From contig NC_079876.1 of the NCBI RefSeq assembly GCF_029227915.1, positions 27,875,828 through 27,939,827 on the forward strand: a DNA stretch of 64,000 nt. The letters run 5' to 3'. Numbering within the stretch: the stretch's first letter is position 1; each line of letters begins with the position of its first letter. Shown piece after piece: positions 26,701-37,000 of this stretch. The stretch is from Hydractinia symbiolongicarpus. Its lineage: Eukaryota; Cnidaria; Hydrozoa; Anthoathecata; Hydractiniidae. Under the pieces are notes generated by a model. That model was not told the origin of the DNA, searched no databases, and worked only from the letters and a program-made list of their open reading frames with translations. Position numbers and translations under genes: made by a program.

Positions 26701-27990
26701 TCAGTTTAACTGACAGAGATAGATGAAAATGTTACTGTTTAGTTCTTTTTTAAGTTTTACCATGGAACATGTATTATAAATATATATTTTCATAAAAATA
26801 CGTTCCATACCATTCGACGAAAAAACTTCACCGATGCAATTACAAATTTTTGCAGCTTCCTGTAGATCTTCACGTTGTTTGGCTTTCAACTTTAATCTTC
26901 TTAAATCTAAAGTATTTTATCCATATAAAATTACTTGTTTTTTAATTGATTGAGGCTGAAAATGTCTACAAATACTTCAAATGTACAAAATTCTTCACTG
27001 ATTTGAAATTTGAATAAAAACTAGAAAATTACAATAGAAAAACTAGCAGAGTCCTTGACTAGCAAAATACTGTCAATTGAGGTAAAAGGTAGGTTGTATG
27101 AGGCCTGTGTAAGAAGTGTTATGCTGTACGGTAGTGAGACATGGGCAGTGAAGCAGGAAGATCTTGGCCGTTTAGAAAGAAATGATATGAGAATGGTTAG
27201 GTGGATGTGTAACGCCAGTCTGAGAGACAGAAAGAGTTCAGATGAGCTAAGAAGCAGGCTAAGTCTCTGTAGAATTAAAGATGTTATCCAGATAAGAAGA
27301 TTGAATTGGCTGGGGCACTTGGAAAGAATGGAGGAGGATAATTAGGTAAGAAAAAGTAGAGACTTGATAGTTCCTGGGGCAAAGCCCAGAGACAGACCGA
27401 GAAAGACTTGGCAGGAGGTTATAAGGACAGACTTGATACAGAGGAAGTTGAGTTTAGATCTAACACAGTCTAGATCAGATTGGAAGAGGGTCATTAATAT
27501 ACCCCGTCCAACCCATGCTAGCATGGAAAACGGACGTTAAGCCGAGAATGATGATGATGATGAAAAATAGATTTTCTAAAAGTGCCCAAAAATCTTACTA
27601 AAAGCCAGAAGGTACATCCCAACAAAGTATATCTTTTAATAAGAGGCTATTATTCGAAAAAGTGGTGTAGTGTAGAGTAGTTGTGTAGAGTAGTAGTGTA
27701 GTGGCTTATTGGTAGAGCATTAAGCACAAGAAGCAGAGGTTCCAAGTTATTAAAATCCCCCTTATAGTGGTAGTAAAAGTCACGTCTGTACTGCTGCTAA
27801 CTTGATTTGTTTGATAATTGTTTTAGCAATGTTTCAGGTGTAAAAAAAGTTTGCTAGGAAGATGGGAGAAAGTATTCATGACTGACTATTATAGTGTAAC
27901 TTCTTCTGGTAAATTAAAAAAATACATTTGAGCACTACTATACAATTACAATACAATACCATTTATCTCCTTCTTTGCACTTTTATTCAT
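13239..27990 (-). CDS. TONSL: Tonsoku-like protein (TPR, ankyrin, ubiquitin-like and LRR domains)
   Basis: 23 exons (coordinates high to low): 27990-27960, 26906-26811, 26482-26459, 26162-25999, 25513-25212, 24307-24136, 23583-23481, 23116-22977, 22550-22398, 22203-22078, 21674-21491, 20480-20398, 20303-20214, 19796-19724, 19414-19251, 18955-18113, 17242-17044, 16733-16572, 16475-16318, 15928-15739, 15149-14980, 14212-14076, 13640-13239; about 1388 residues (human 1378). N-terminal TPRs include ALATIGRTYF and ARLYLNLGLIYDW. An acidic segment follows (EEDEFEEQSESSS), then three ankyrin repeats with RGETPLH, RDYCGWQPLHEACNHG and GGITPLHDACQNGH, a charged linker, a ubiquitin-like domain (RIKIHVGEQLFLISC) and C-terminal LRRs. 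In known biology TONSL with MMS22L binds new H4 unmethylated at K20 and supports RAD51 loading at broken forks; the known H4-contact residues appear kept. All junctions are in phase except the last (exons 22-23). Confidence 0.92.
13640..14076 (-). other. Last TONSL intron with reading-phase conflict and 'cgcgaa' repeat
   Basis: Exon 22 ends ...TTTATCAG at a clear GTATCG donor with two bases of a codon left over. The only good acceptor before exon 23 (ctttag at 13646-13641) resumes in phase zero for a long LRR frame; joined directly it gives a TAA at once. A missed micro-exon, an unusual site or a 1-2 bp indel must be assumed. The intron (13641-14075) is filled with 'ttcgcgaa' motifs like those at 60.6-60.9 kb, suggesting a MITE. 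Confidence 0.6.
16765..16917. repeat. Minisatellite in TONSL intron
   Basis: About seven imperfect copies of a unit built on 'gtagtatcgtacagagag', in the intron between the exons at 17242-17044 and 16733-16572. Confidence 0.7.
17728..18025 (-). mobile_element. tRNA-derived SINE with (AAT)n tail
   Basis: Read on the minus strand, a tRNA-like head starts near 18020 with a box-B-like GTTCGACCCA, followed by a body of about 200 bp and a tail of about 20 AAT repeats (plus-strand ttattatt run at 17728-17790). A related copy lies at 23.24-23.44 kb in the same orientation. It sits in a TONSL intron. Confidence 0.65.
23245..23440 (-). mobile_element. tRNA-derived SINE, second copy
   Basis: It shares with the 17.7-18.0 kb element the order 'gttatc.atgt', 'gaatg.atacat', 'ggttgac..gta.c.atggta', and a tRNA-like head near 23390-23435 on the minus strand with a box-B-like TTTCGAGTC. 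Diverged, no long tail. In a TONSL intron. Confidence 0.55.
23812..23925 (+). mobile_element. SINE fragment in opposite orientation
   Basis: 'ggttatggagttcgtttcgtaattacaagg' repeats the tRNA-like head of the SINE at 17.7-18.0 kb, now on the plus strand, followed by a related stretch ending near 'gtgcctttacc'. Body largely lost. Confidence 0.45.
24504..25168. mobile_element. 665-bp TIR element with 6-bp target-site duplication in TONSL intron
   Basis: The left end is CAGACCTATCATTA and the right end in reverse complement is CAGGCCTATCATTA (13 of 14 match). The hexamer tagcac directly abuts both ends (24498-24503 and 25169-25174). No coding frame inside. It fills most of the intron 24308-25211. 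Superfamily unclear: the CAG start suggests hAT, but a 6-bp duplication is shorter than the usual 8. Confidence 0.75.
27030..27565 (+). mobile_element. LINE 3' fragment with ATG-repeat tail in TONSL intron 1
   Basis: An open frame from about 27030 to 27344, continuing past one stop, encodes the C-terminal part of a non-LTR reverse transcriptase ORF: MLYGSETWAVK, RMVRWMCNASLRDRKSS and RLNWLGHLERM. It ends in a gatgatgatga run (27546-27563). It is antisense to TONSL. The last 95 bp recur inverted in PUM3 at 39772-39868. Confidence 0.8.
27690..27790 (+). mobile_element. tRNA-like SINE head fragment
   Basis: 'gtggcttattggtagagcattaagcac...gaggttccaagttattaaaatcccc' resembles a degenerate tRNA promoter region (A-box-like tggctt.ttggtagagc), similar in type to the SINE at 59.57 kb. 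Weak. Confidence 0.35.
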
Positions 27991-28008
27991 GTTTTATCTA
28001 TTGTATAT

Positions 28009-28020
28009 CTAAAAACAAAT
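28009..28020 (-). promoter_or_regulatory. 3' splice-acceptor-like site just upstream of TONSL start codon
   Basis: On the minus strand the sequence tttgtttttag ends 18 nt before the ATG at 27990. A candidate trans-splice or 5'UTR acceptor; see the equivalent entries for the other four genes. Confidence 0.5.
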
Positions 28021-30440
28021 GATCTGGCCACATTAACATTAATTAAAACTAATACAGAATCGAACAGTGCAATCACATTTCTTAAACATGAAACCAACTG
28101 AAATTTGTAAATAATTTAAAAAAATTTAGCAGTGTAATGTAAATTTAGCAGCAAAGATTGCCACAAAATTTTATAAATTAAGCACCTTATAACAAAGATG
28201 AAAGTAAAATGTTATCTTGTTAGCGAAATAGACCTGGAAATGAAATAATGTATAATCACATAGTGTCAGATAGGAATTACTTATAAACAAATTAACCCAT
28301 AAAAAATCAAAATGCCTTAGTAAGGCAAGAGAGAACAAAAATAATAAAGAAACGTGCTGCGTGTTGACTTTCGTTGACTTGCTTCTCCCTCTCTGGCCAG
28401 ACATTTTTAAAATTTTCCCGGTAAATTAAAGTTGCGCAATGTTTACATTTTTGAGAAAAAAATCGGTTATCTCCCGAATCCATTTCGGAATGTTTGTTAA
28501 AACAACATGGTAGCCGATATTTTTATAAAGAACTCGTGTGTTCTGAGCCGAAAAGCAAGAAGCTTGTCCTGATTTATGGTTTTGGATTTAAAAGTGTGTT
28601 CATTTTCTTTTTTTCTTGTGTTATGCTTTTTCGCTTGCACTTACCATCTTTTAAACGAAACACTAGAGCAACATTTTTCTAAGTAAGTATAATAATTAAT
28701 ACTTCCCATCTAACGCTTGAACTATCAACTCATTCATCATTTAAACCTTTCTGTGCATCAAACATTTTTTTCGTGTGCAATGTTGTTTAGGAATCATCTA
28801 CAGAATTTGCATGAATTTGTATATAAAGAAATTGTATACTGTATGCTATATAGCCTAGTTAACTGAGCTTTCTTCAAGGATATCAAATTCAGTTTCTCTA
28901 AAACAAAAGCTTAGACGCAAACAAATAGCAAACCCTGCATTACAATCAACCAATCAGCACCCTTTTAAATAATTCAAGAATTAATGCACTTAGTCACAGT
29001 GCTGTGTTTTTCCTGCGTACGCATAAAATTATTACTAAAAAATGCTTTTACATATTTTTAAAAGGTTTATTTACTTCTTAGTTCATATTGTTATGAACAC
29101 TTGTAGTAAGTTTCGTGTCCAGCAGAGAACAATTGTAGAAATTACACAGGTGGTCGAATCACCCCCCCCTCCCCCCAGCATTGAGAAGCCCCTAAAAGGG
29201 CGAGCAGGAATAGGGTTAAATATTCCAATTTGCTGGTGGTAAAATAAAATATGTATACAAATTTAATTTTAAACTATAAGGATTAAATTTGTATATATAA
29301 AAGTTTTTGAATTTCGTATTAAATTCTTATGACTCTTAAATTATATACATTACATATAAAAATAATATAACAATATGAACTAAGAAGTCAATAAAAAAGC
29401 TTGTTAAAAAATTTAAAAATACTTGTTAACCAACTTTATAAGCTCTATAATATAAGCCCAACATCATTTTATACCTCAAGTTCCCTTTAAGCTTTATACA
29501 ATTGTGTAGTGATGATTTTAGAACAGAATATGGCGTTGTTTTAATTTAGTTATAAGATTACCATTAGAAGATGTTCACACAAAAATTTGTATGACAATTC
29601 ATATGGGCTAGTTTTTTCAAATGAAAAATCATATAACATTTCCTAAAAAATCACAATAAGATCATATAATTTGTATCTGGTTTTTTATTGAATCTCATAA
29701 CTGATTTACTTTATACAAATCATTTTTTATACGAATTGTATGCAATTAAATTGAGATTATATTTGTTTAAAAGTCAATAAGAAATTTGGTATGTAGTTGC
29801 AGCACAATTAGAAATAAAAAGTAGAAAGAAATAGAAACTCATTATAAAATAAAATACAAAACAATTTTTCACATAAGAGTGCCCAACTCACTAAAAATGT
29901 CTTGAAAATTGAAGGAAGGCTTTGAGTAAAATTTTGGTGTTTTAAAAAGCTAAAATTTTGCCAAATCAAACCATGTCAAAGGCCCCAAAATATTGCAAAC
30001 AACATTTCAGGAAAAATTCTGGCAGTACAAGGCTAGGTACTAAGGTAAAAAGTGAATTGTTGGAAAAATTTTACACATACAAAACATTGCACTCCTAAAG
30101 AGTTTATTTTTATTGTAGATGAGCGACAGATCACACACCTTATTTACTCATTTTTAAAAAATGAATTCTAATCATTCAAAACAAATGATTAGAATAAGTG
30201 ATTTTTTTCTTAAAAAAAATATAGTTAAGAAAATTTATTTCAATGTTATATATTTTATGGATCTTGTTCTTCTATAAAATCATGATGAAAATCAATATGC
30301 AAATTTTACCCCAAATGGTTCCACATTTTAAACTACAAGTGTGTGTGAACATGTACAAAAAATCCACAATGAACTTTTGTAAACATTGTTTATGTTGTTT
30401 TAGATTATTTGACTTATTACGCTAAAATTATTTTGACACC
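28021..30440. other. Divergent intergenic region between TONSL and glycosyltransferase-like gene
   Basis: TONSL reads leftwards and the next gene rightwards from here, so promoters for both may lie in this 2.4 kb. I recognise no gene. It contains a cytosine run (29161-29176), an AT-rich palindromic patch around 29255-29310, and the left arm of a long inverted repeat at 29727-29879. Confidence 0.45.
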
Positions 30441-30965
30441 ATTTTAGATTAGAAAATGAAGTTGTTAAAAAGATGGAGGCCAAAAAAATGGAAAATGTTT
30501 CTGGCCATAGTTGCAGTTTATGCTGTGTTCTCTTGTGTTTTGTATTTTTGTTTGGTAAAGTTTCTTGAGAAGAAAAACATACAAGAGATGTTGTTTCTCG
30601 ATGGATTTAAATCACAAATCAAAGATGATATCCTAAATTTAGGTGCTGATGTGGATGAAATCGAGTTTCAAGGTAACTGAATGTGTTAATTTCGCAAACC
30701 TTGCATGAGTTTTTTATATAGTGTGGTGCTTAACACACCTAAAGGAACATTCAAACATGGCGTGTGTGGGCGTGTGCACGTGTGATCGCACGCCATTCCA
30801 GACGAGGCCTGCTTGTGTGAAAAATTGTTCTTTTTTTATTTTCAAATGAGTTTCTATTTCTTTATACTTTCTATTTTTAATTGTGCTGCAACTACATACC
30901 AAATTTCTTATTGACTTTTAAACAAATATAATTCCAATTTAATTGCATACAATTCTTATAAAAAT
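29727..30965. repeat. Long inverted repeat enclosing exon 1 of the glycosyltransferase-like gene
   Basis: The left arm at about 29727-29879 and the right arm at about 30811-30965 are reverse complements over roughly 150 bp with few mismatches; shared blocks include 'attgtatgcaattaaatt' and 'aatttggtatgtagttgc'. The enclosed 930 bp contain exon 1 (30456-30672). The arms could be the ends of one large element or two copies of a MITE in opposite orientation. A TCTA microsatellite follows at 30966-30988. Confidence 0.75.
30440..30447 (+). promoter_or_regulatory. 3' splice-acceptor-like site just upstream of glycosyltransferase-like start codon
   Basis: cattttag ends 8 nt before the ATG at 30456. 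Candidate trans-splice or 5'UTR intron acceptor. Confidence 0.5.
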
Positions 30966-32935
30966 TTATCTATCTATCTATCTATCTAAGGAAAGTATAA
31001 TTTTTAAGACACAAACACAAGTTTCACAAAGGCCTAAGCATTCTCTATGAACGTCCTCGCTTCTTAAAATAGCTAAAGCTTTGTGCATTGCACAAATAAG
31101 ACTAAGTTTAAAAGAATATGAAATCTAAACTATAAGCTAGCTGCATTAGGAATGTCTGTAGGTGTGTGAAGATGTGGGTGCATCGTATCTGACTAGTTTC
31201 AAAGTTAGTTAGTCTTTCAAATAATATTCAGGTTTAGTATTCACTCTTACATGAAGCAGAAAAATCTGCTTGTTATTCTCATTCCTCCAATAGTAACTTA
31301 TGCTATTATCAGAAACGGAAGAGTGCATTTTCTTCTATGACAATTTAATAACGCTTTAGCAAATTTACGCAGGTCAAGAACTTTGGTATGTTATTAAAAT
31401 AGCAAATTAAAACCAGTCTAAACTTTCTAGTGTTTAAACTGTATCTCTAAGTTTCACTGGTATTGCAGCATCAGATTTGGAAGCAAAGATGCCTTGCGTC
31501 ACTATTTAAAAAATAAATTTTTGTTTTTTTAGATGAGCAGAGTATAAATCCTCCATATCTTGATCTCCCGCATCATAATCCAGCTGCTTTACCCCAGGCC
31601 TTCACTCCAGAAAAACAACATTCAAAAAGCATCATAAAACAAAGAAAAACGAAAAGAAAGGATCCTACATGTTTTGTAAGTCACTATCGATTCAACAATG
31701 ACAATAAAACAGATCGATATTTGTTCATATTGGGTCACTATGAACAGCTTGGAAAAACAACAGTGAATCTCTTGCATTCTGGAATGCTTGCAGCTTATAT
31801 GGGTAGAAATCTTGTAATACCATTGGTAAGGAATTCACGTTTTTGTGGTTTACGCAGTGGCTGGACAGGCCCAAAAAGGAAACAGAGTCGTGAGTTCATA
31901 CCAATGGATAATTATTTTGATATGCATTCTGTTGAACATCTTTTCCGAGAGCATGTTTTTACAAAGCAAAATTCAAGCATGCTTAGTACATTGCCTGAAT
32001 TTTACAAGGCATGTGTTACAGTTGGAATGACGATTATTTTTTTTATGTACTCTGGTGCCAAAGCAGAAAGTAAACGATATATGAAACTATCTGAAGAGGA
32101 ATATATTTTTGTTGATAACAAAATGAAAGAAAACAATGGTTGGACAGACTGTTTATTTGTTGAGAAGAAAGTTCAAGTCACAAAACGGATGAATTACACC
32201 AAAGTAAACAGTGCCTTTTGTATTGATCCTGAAATCATGCAATCAAGAAGGGCATTAAAGGAGCTTGTTCATACCCACAAATGTGTTATTGTTTTTTTGT
32301 GGCGGGGAGTTGGTTTTCAACGGACACATTTCAATATTACTTTTCCAAACAGTCATGAAGCTTATTTGTCTCACTTGCAAAGTAGTCATTTCATTGTAAA
32401 AGAAGTACAGCAGTTTTTAGATTCTCATGTCCGTGGTGTTAGATATCTAAGCATTCATATACGTTCCGAACGGCAGATTATATGGTATGGTGTTGAGAAA
32501 TTTAAAAAATGCATGAAACTTGTTATCAAAGTTGTCAATATTTTATTAGATAAGAAGAAAATTAGACATATTTTTATTTCATCTGATTTGGAAAGTCACG
32601 GTTCAGATTCTCTTTCACAAGTTTTAAATAAAACCATATTAAATGATACCAAACAATTTTATCAAAACTTAGTCAGTTCGCTTAACACTGTCAGATATAA
32701 AGCTGATAAGAGAAAAGGAATTATTTACAACGATGCTGGTTTTGTTGCTTTAACTGAAATGGAGATTATGTCCCGTTCAAGTCATTTGATCACTTTAGGT
32801 GCTGGTACGTTTCAAGGATGGCTAGTAGCCATGTTTAAAAAATACCAAAACATGCATAAGAGGCCATGGAGTTTGACAAGAGTATGTTCAGTTGAAATAA
32901 AAAATCCTTATGCACAACATAAAAAAGTCAATTAA
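30456..32935 (+). CDS. Putative type II membrane glycosyltransferase, O-fucosyltransferase-like
   Basis: Two exons, 30456-30672 and 31533-32935, join in phase to give about 539 residues. A basic N-terminus (MKLLKRWRPKKWK) precedes a single membrane helix at about residues 14-35 (MFLAIVAVYAVFSCVLYFC), the layout of Golgi type II enzymes. A proline-rich, basic stem follows, with a cluster of Lys/Arg near residue 115. The lumenal domain opens with YLFILGHYEQLGKTTVNLL and a GRNLVIPLV segment, and later has YLSIHIRSERQ and LITLGAGTFQGWL, which resemble the conserved N-terminal, HxR and C-terminal motifs of protein O-fucosyltransferase-like proteins. I recognise the type of fold rather than a named enzyme; donor and acceptor are unknown. 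Most of the protein sits in one large exon. Confidence 0.72.
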
Positions 32936-33999
32936 TTTATCAAAAATAGCTGCAAAAGTTTTATTATATATTATAAATTCTTCTTATCTTTGAACCAATG
33001 CAAATTTATAAAATAATGTTCTATACTCATGTTTCCATGTCAAGCATTCAATTGAAGTAATAGCAACCATCATTTTTTTATGGGTTGGTTGAGCATGGTT
33101 AAAGGGAGGTTGCTTTGCTGCTTCAATCCCTGACAAAACAAATGTCTCTTACATTTTCTTCATGATCTTGGAACTGCATAAAAACAGGTTTTTTGTTTGC
33201 CTTGTTCTGCTCCATCTTTAAAATAATCTGGCTAAGTTGAGCTTTGTATTGCGGTTACCGAAAAAATATTTTTAAATTACGGGTTTTAAACTTCCTTGAT
33301 ATTTACATCACACTTTCATAAGGGGCATTCAATTAACCTGAATTATAAAAATTTACGTTAATTTTGTGCCTTAAAATTTCCTGGAATATAGTAGCTGCGA
33401 CACTTTATTGTAAAATAAACTATATATCACAGACTGACTGTGTTTCAAGTTATGTGTCCACTGAAAAGAAGAACTTTATTGTAAAATTTGACTTTGTTTT
33501 CAGATTTCATTGTTTTCTCAAATTAAGCATCAACTTAATAGATTATTTCCTTTAAGAAAAGTTATGTTTTTTTTTTGTTAAATATGTCTTATGTTGATAT
33601 ATTATGTTGTTTATACTATCTTCATATATATTTTATTTATTGTTTTATAAGAATTTGTTACACAATAGACAAAACAGAATATTTTAAACCACTTGTTTTT
33701 CTTATTTGTAATATTTGTACCTTTTACAAAATCTAAGACGTCTGGGATAGTTCAGCAACGTTTCTGGGGTTCGGTAAAGGTGTGAATTTTGTCTGATTTT
33801 TTACCATGTTTGAATATATGGTTCTTTGAAAATGCTTTTTTAGAAATAAAATATCAGTAAAATTTCTATATTCTGTTGATCATTATTATTTTTCTGCGAC
33901 TTTATATATGAGAAAAGTGAGAACGTTTTTTGTAGTAGGAGTCAGGAAAAGCTAGCTGTGTAGTATTTTATGTCAAGATCTTTATCATAGTTTTTAAAT
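32936..33999. other. Probable 3'UTR and intergenic DNA before PUM3
   Basis: No gene recognised. AATAAA at 33845-33850 is a possible distal polyadenylation signal for the glycosyltransferase-like gene, 0.9 kb after its stop. Confidence 0.35.
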
Positions 34000-34004
34000 T
34001 ACTG

Positions 34005-34016
34005 AAATTTTAACAG
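34005..34016 (+). promoter_or_regulatory. 3' splice-acceptor-like site just upstream of PUM3 start codon
   Basis: aaattttaacag ends 16 nt before the ATG at 34033. Candidate trans-splice or 5'UTR intron acceptor. Confidence 0.5.
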
Positions 34017-34032
34017 CGAACAACTTTTCAAA

Positions 34033-37000
34033 ATGGCAAAGCATAATAAAATTTCAAAAGGGACATCTAAAGATGGGCACAAGATAGAAAAAAGCAAAAA
34101 AGGAAGTATCGTTAAAGCAAAACGTAAACACCCAAAAGTGAATAGTAAGAAAAAAATACAACTGAAGAAAAAAAAAGTTATTGGCAATAAAGAAAACAAT
34201 AAGCAAGGTGAAAATGAACAAAAGAAACATGATAAAGTCAAAGGTATTTCATGTTATTGATGGTCTATTTTTAAAGTAAAGACGCTTAGGCCAGATATTT
34301 CTGCACCTGTCCAATTAACATTAAACTATGCAGAGGCCAGATTAGTCTATAAGTATTTGGTTCACCTTTTTAGTGTTTAATATTGCATTGTTTTATTGTG
34401 AAAGTTATGGCACGAGTGTCTTTTCAAACTCTCTTTTTCATTTTGGGACATGATAAATAACCAAAAAAAATGTTTTTTTTTATAAAAGAAAAACTGGAAA
34501 ACTTATACCTTCACAATGGAAAGCCTTAAATAAAATTAATTTACCCATGTTTTTAGATTACATTATTAGGATATGTTTCTTAAAAACAACACCTAAAAGT
34601 GGATTGCCTCTAAAAAGTGACTTCTTACCATGTTTTTATATAATTTGTATCTTGTTTGTGAAATCTACTGCCTGTTTAATTTCCTTATTAATTTTCTATA
34701 CAAAGTTGGCAGAAAACGGACGCATGAGCCTGATCAAAAGAAGAGTGATAAGCGTGGAAAGAAGCAATCTGAAATAGTGACAAAGCTGATGGTTATTTAC
34801 GAAACAATTCGAAGGTCTACAATTTGTAAAGTTTAATCTACTTTTTGCATATAAGTCTACACTTTTTATTTCATTGTTAACCTGTTGCCAATTTTCCTCC
34901 TTTTAATGTCAATAATGCACAGCAAAATAAATACATTGATATTAACATGTTGTAGGAAGAACGTGTCAAAAGACGAACGTAGCAAGTTGATCGATCAAGT
35001 TTTAGAAATTGCTTCAGACCAAGAAAATCAGGTCAAGCAATTTCTATATATATTTTTTTATTGTTATTTTGTAGTTCACTTGAAGGTCCTTGATTTCCCT
35101 AGTGGCAAGAGTTGAACAACATTTTGTCGATTTGGTTTAATAGCCACTCTCTATTTTTCCTGACTGGGCATATTTTTGATGTTGTCAGCTCATCTCTTTT
35201 TGGGGTGTTTAATGATTGAATTTATTTTGCTATGCTTTATTTTGTTATCTATTTATTTTTAAATTAGGTCATTTACAAACATGACACAGTGCGTGTGCTG
35301 GAAATGTGTATGAAATTTGGAAATGAGAAACAGAAAAATCTTCTGTTTGACTTATTCAAAGGTTTGAATTTTCTATTGTTATATTTGACAACATTGAGCA
35401 GCTAAACAAGTGATAGCATTCGTCTTATGCAGAAAAAGAGTTTAAATTTAGAAATAACAGACTTAATCAACTTTCAGCTTAGAAAACAAATAGCATTTAA
35501 ATAATTTACCTTCTGATCTTGCCTGTCTGTATCCATGCAATTCAATTCCGTATTTTCATGAAATACGTTAAAAATTGTTGTATGTGTCTACGTTTTGACG
35601 ACTTTTAGAGAATCTTGTTGAATTAGTCACCTCGACATATGCAAAGTTTCTTGTGGAGAAGTTCATAGAATACGGGTATGGTTGTTTTGATACTGTTGTT
35701 GTTGTTAAAAACACAGTAAGAGATAGCTTAACTAGGTGTCAGTAAAACATTAAATTTGCATTTATAAATAAAAATAGTAGATTTTTTTGTTTTTCACATT
35801 TTCTCTTTACCATCTGCAAGATTTTCATACACTATCCACTACAAACTCAAATTAATTCAATTGAATGTCACGTTTGTTAGAATGTTGTATTTTGTTTACC
35901 AACAGCGATTTCAAGTGTTATTTTATTTTTTAGTTCGAAGGACCAGAAGCGAAAAATTATTGAATCATTTTATGGAAAAGTGAAAAAATTGATAAAACAC
36001 AAGGTGAAAAAAATATCTAAAAAATTATATTTACAGAAAGTATTTTAAAAAAAGTCTTTTAATGTCCTCACAAATCAATTTAAAAAAAAATGTGTGTATG
36101 ACTTTGAAAAAAAAAATGGCAATATAAGGCTATAGATTGATTTATCACAAGTCAAGTCTGTTTTCTTCTTTTTTTTTGAAATTTATCTTTTTATTTTTGT
36201 TTATCAATTTTTATAAGTTTATTAACCACAATATAATAAAGTAAAATAATAAAAGGGGATAATAATAAGTAATTATATTGTAATGGCATATTCATCTGCA
36301 CGGTGAGGTAAATCTCCAAAAGCAGAATAGTATAATACAAAGTTTGTAAGAGTTATTTGGTTATGTTTTTAGGGTGCGGGTTCTATCGTAGATGAAATAT
36401 ATGACAAATATGCAAACGCTTCACAAAGAGCTGCGTTAGTGGAAGAGTTTTATGGTCCAGAATTTACAGTTTTTAAGGTATGAGAGAATGAGTGAGAGAA
36501 TGAGAATGAATGTTATAATTTGCTGTTTCTTCTATCCTAATTTTTCAAGCTGAAAAAGAAATTTCTCTTTTAATTACTCCAGTAAATTTTTCCTTTTTGG
36601 CATTATTAGTTAGCTTTGTTTTGCTGTTATAGGTTGCTTCTGGTCGATCACTTGACGATATCTTAAGTAATGAACCTGAGAAGAAGAAAACTGTTATGTC
36701 GTTCATGAAGGATTCATTTGTAACACTTTGTCAGAAGTATGTAACATTTCTTTGTCGTTCTGGCATCCTAATGTTATTCCAGAAAATTTGCTAAATGTTT
36801 GTTTCCATTTAGCTACATTTCCGGCATAGCATGAAAAGCTCTTAAAATTTTTTTTTTGCACTAAAATGGAAAATGCAGTCACATGGAAACAACCCTTTAA
36901 GCGCCTTGACTTTTGATCTACACATGCGCATTATCAGAATAATGCCGCTGACCTCGCGCATTTGCATGCACAGGGGTGATTGAAAAAAGTAGAACAGGCT

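Noticed and set aside
28171-28404. MSGQRGRSKSTKV... as TONSL start
   Set aside because: No donor gives the phase needed for exon 2; the 31-nt exon at 27960-27990 fits phase and the family's N-terminus.
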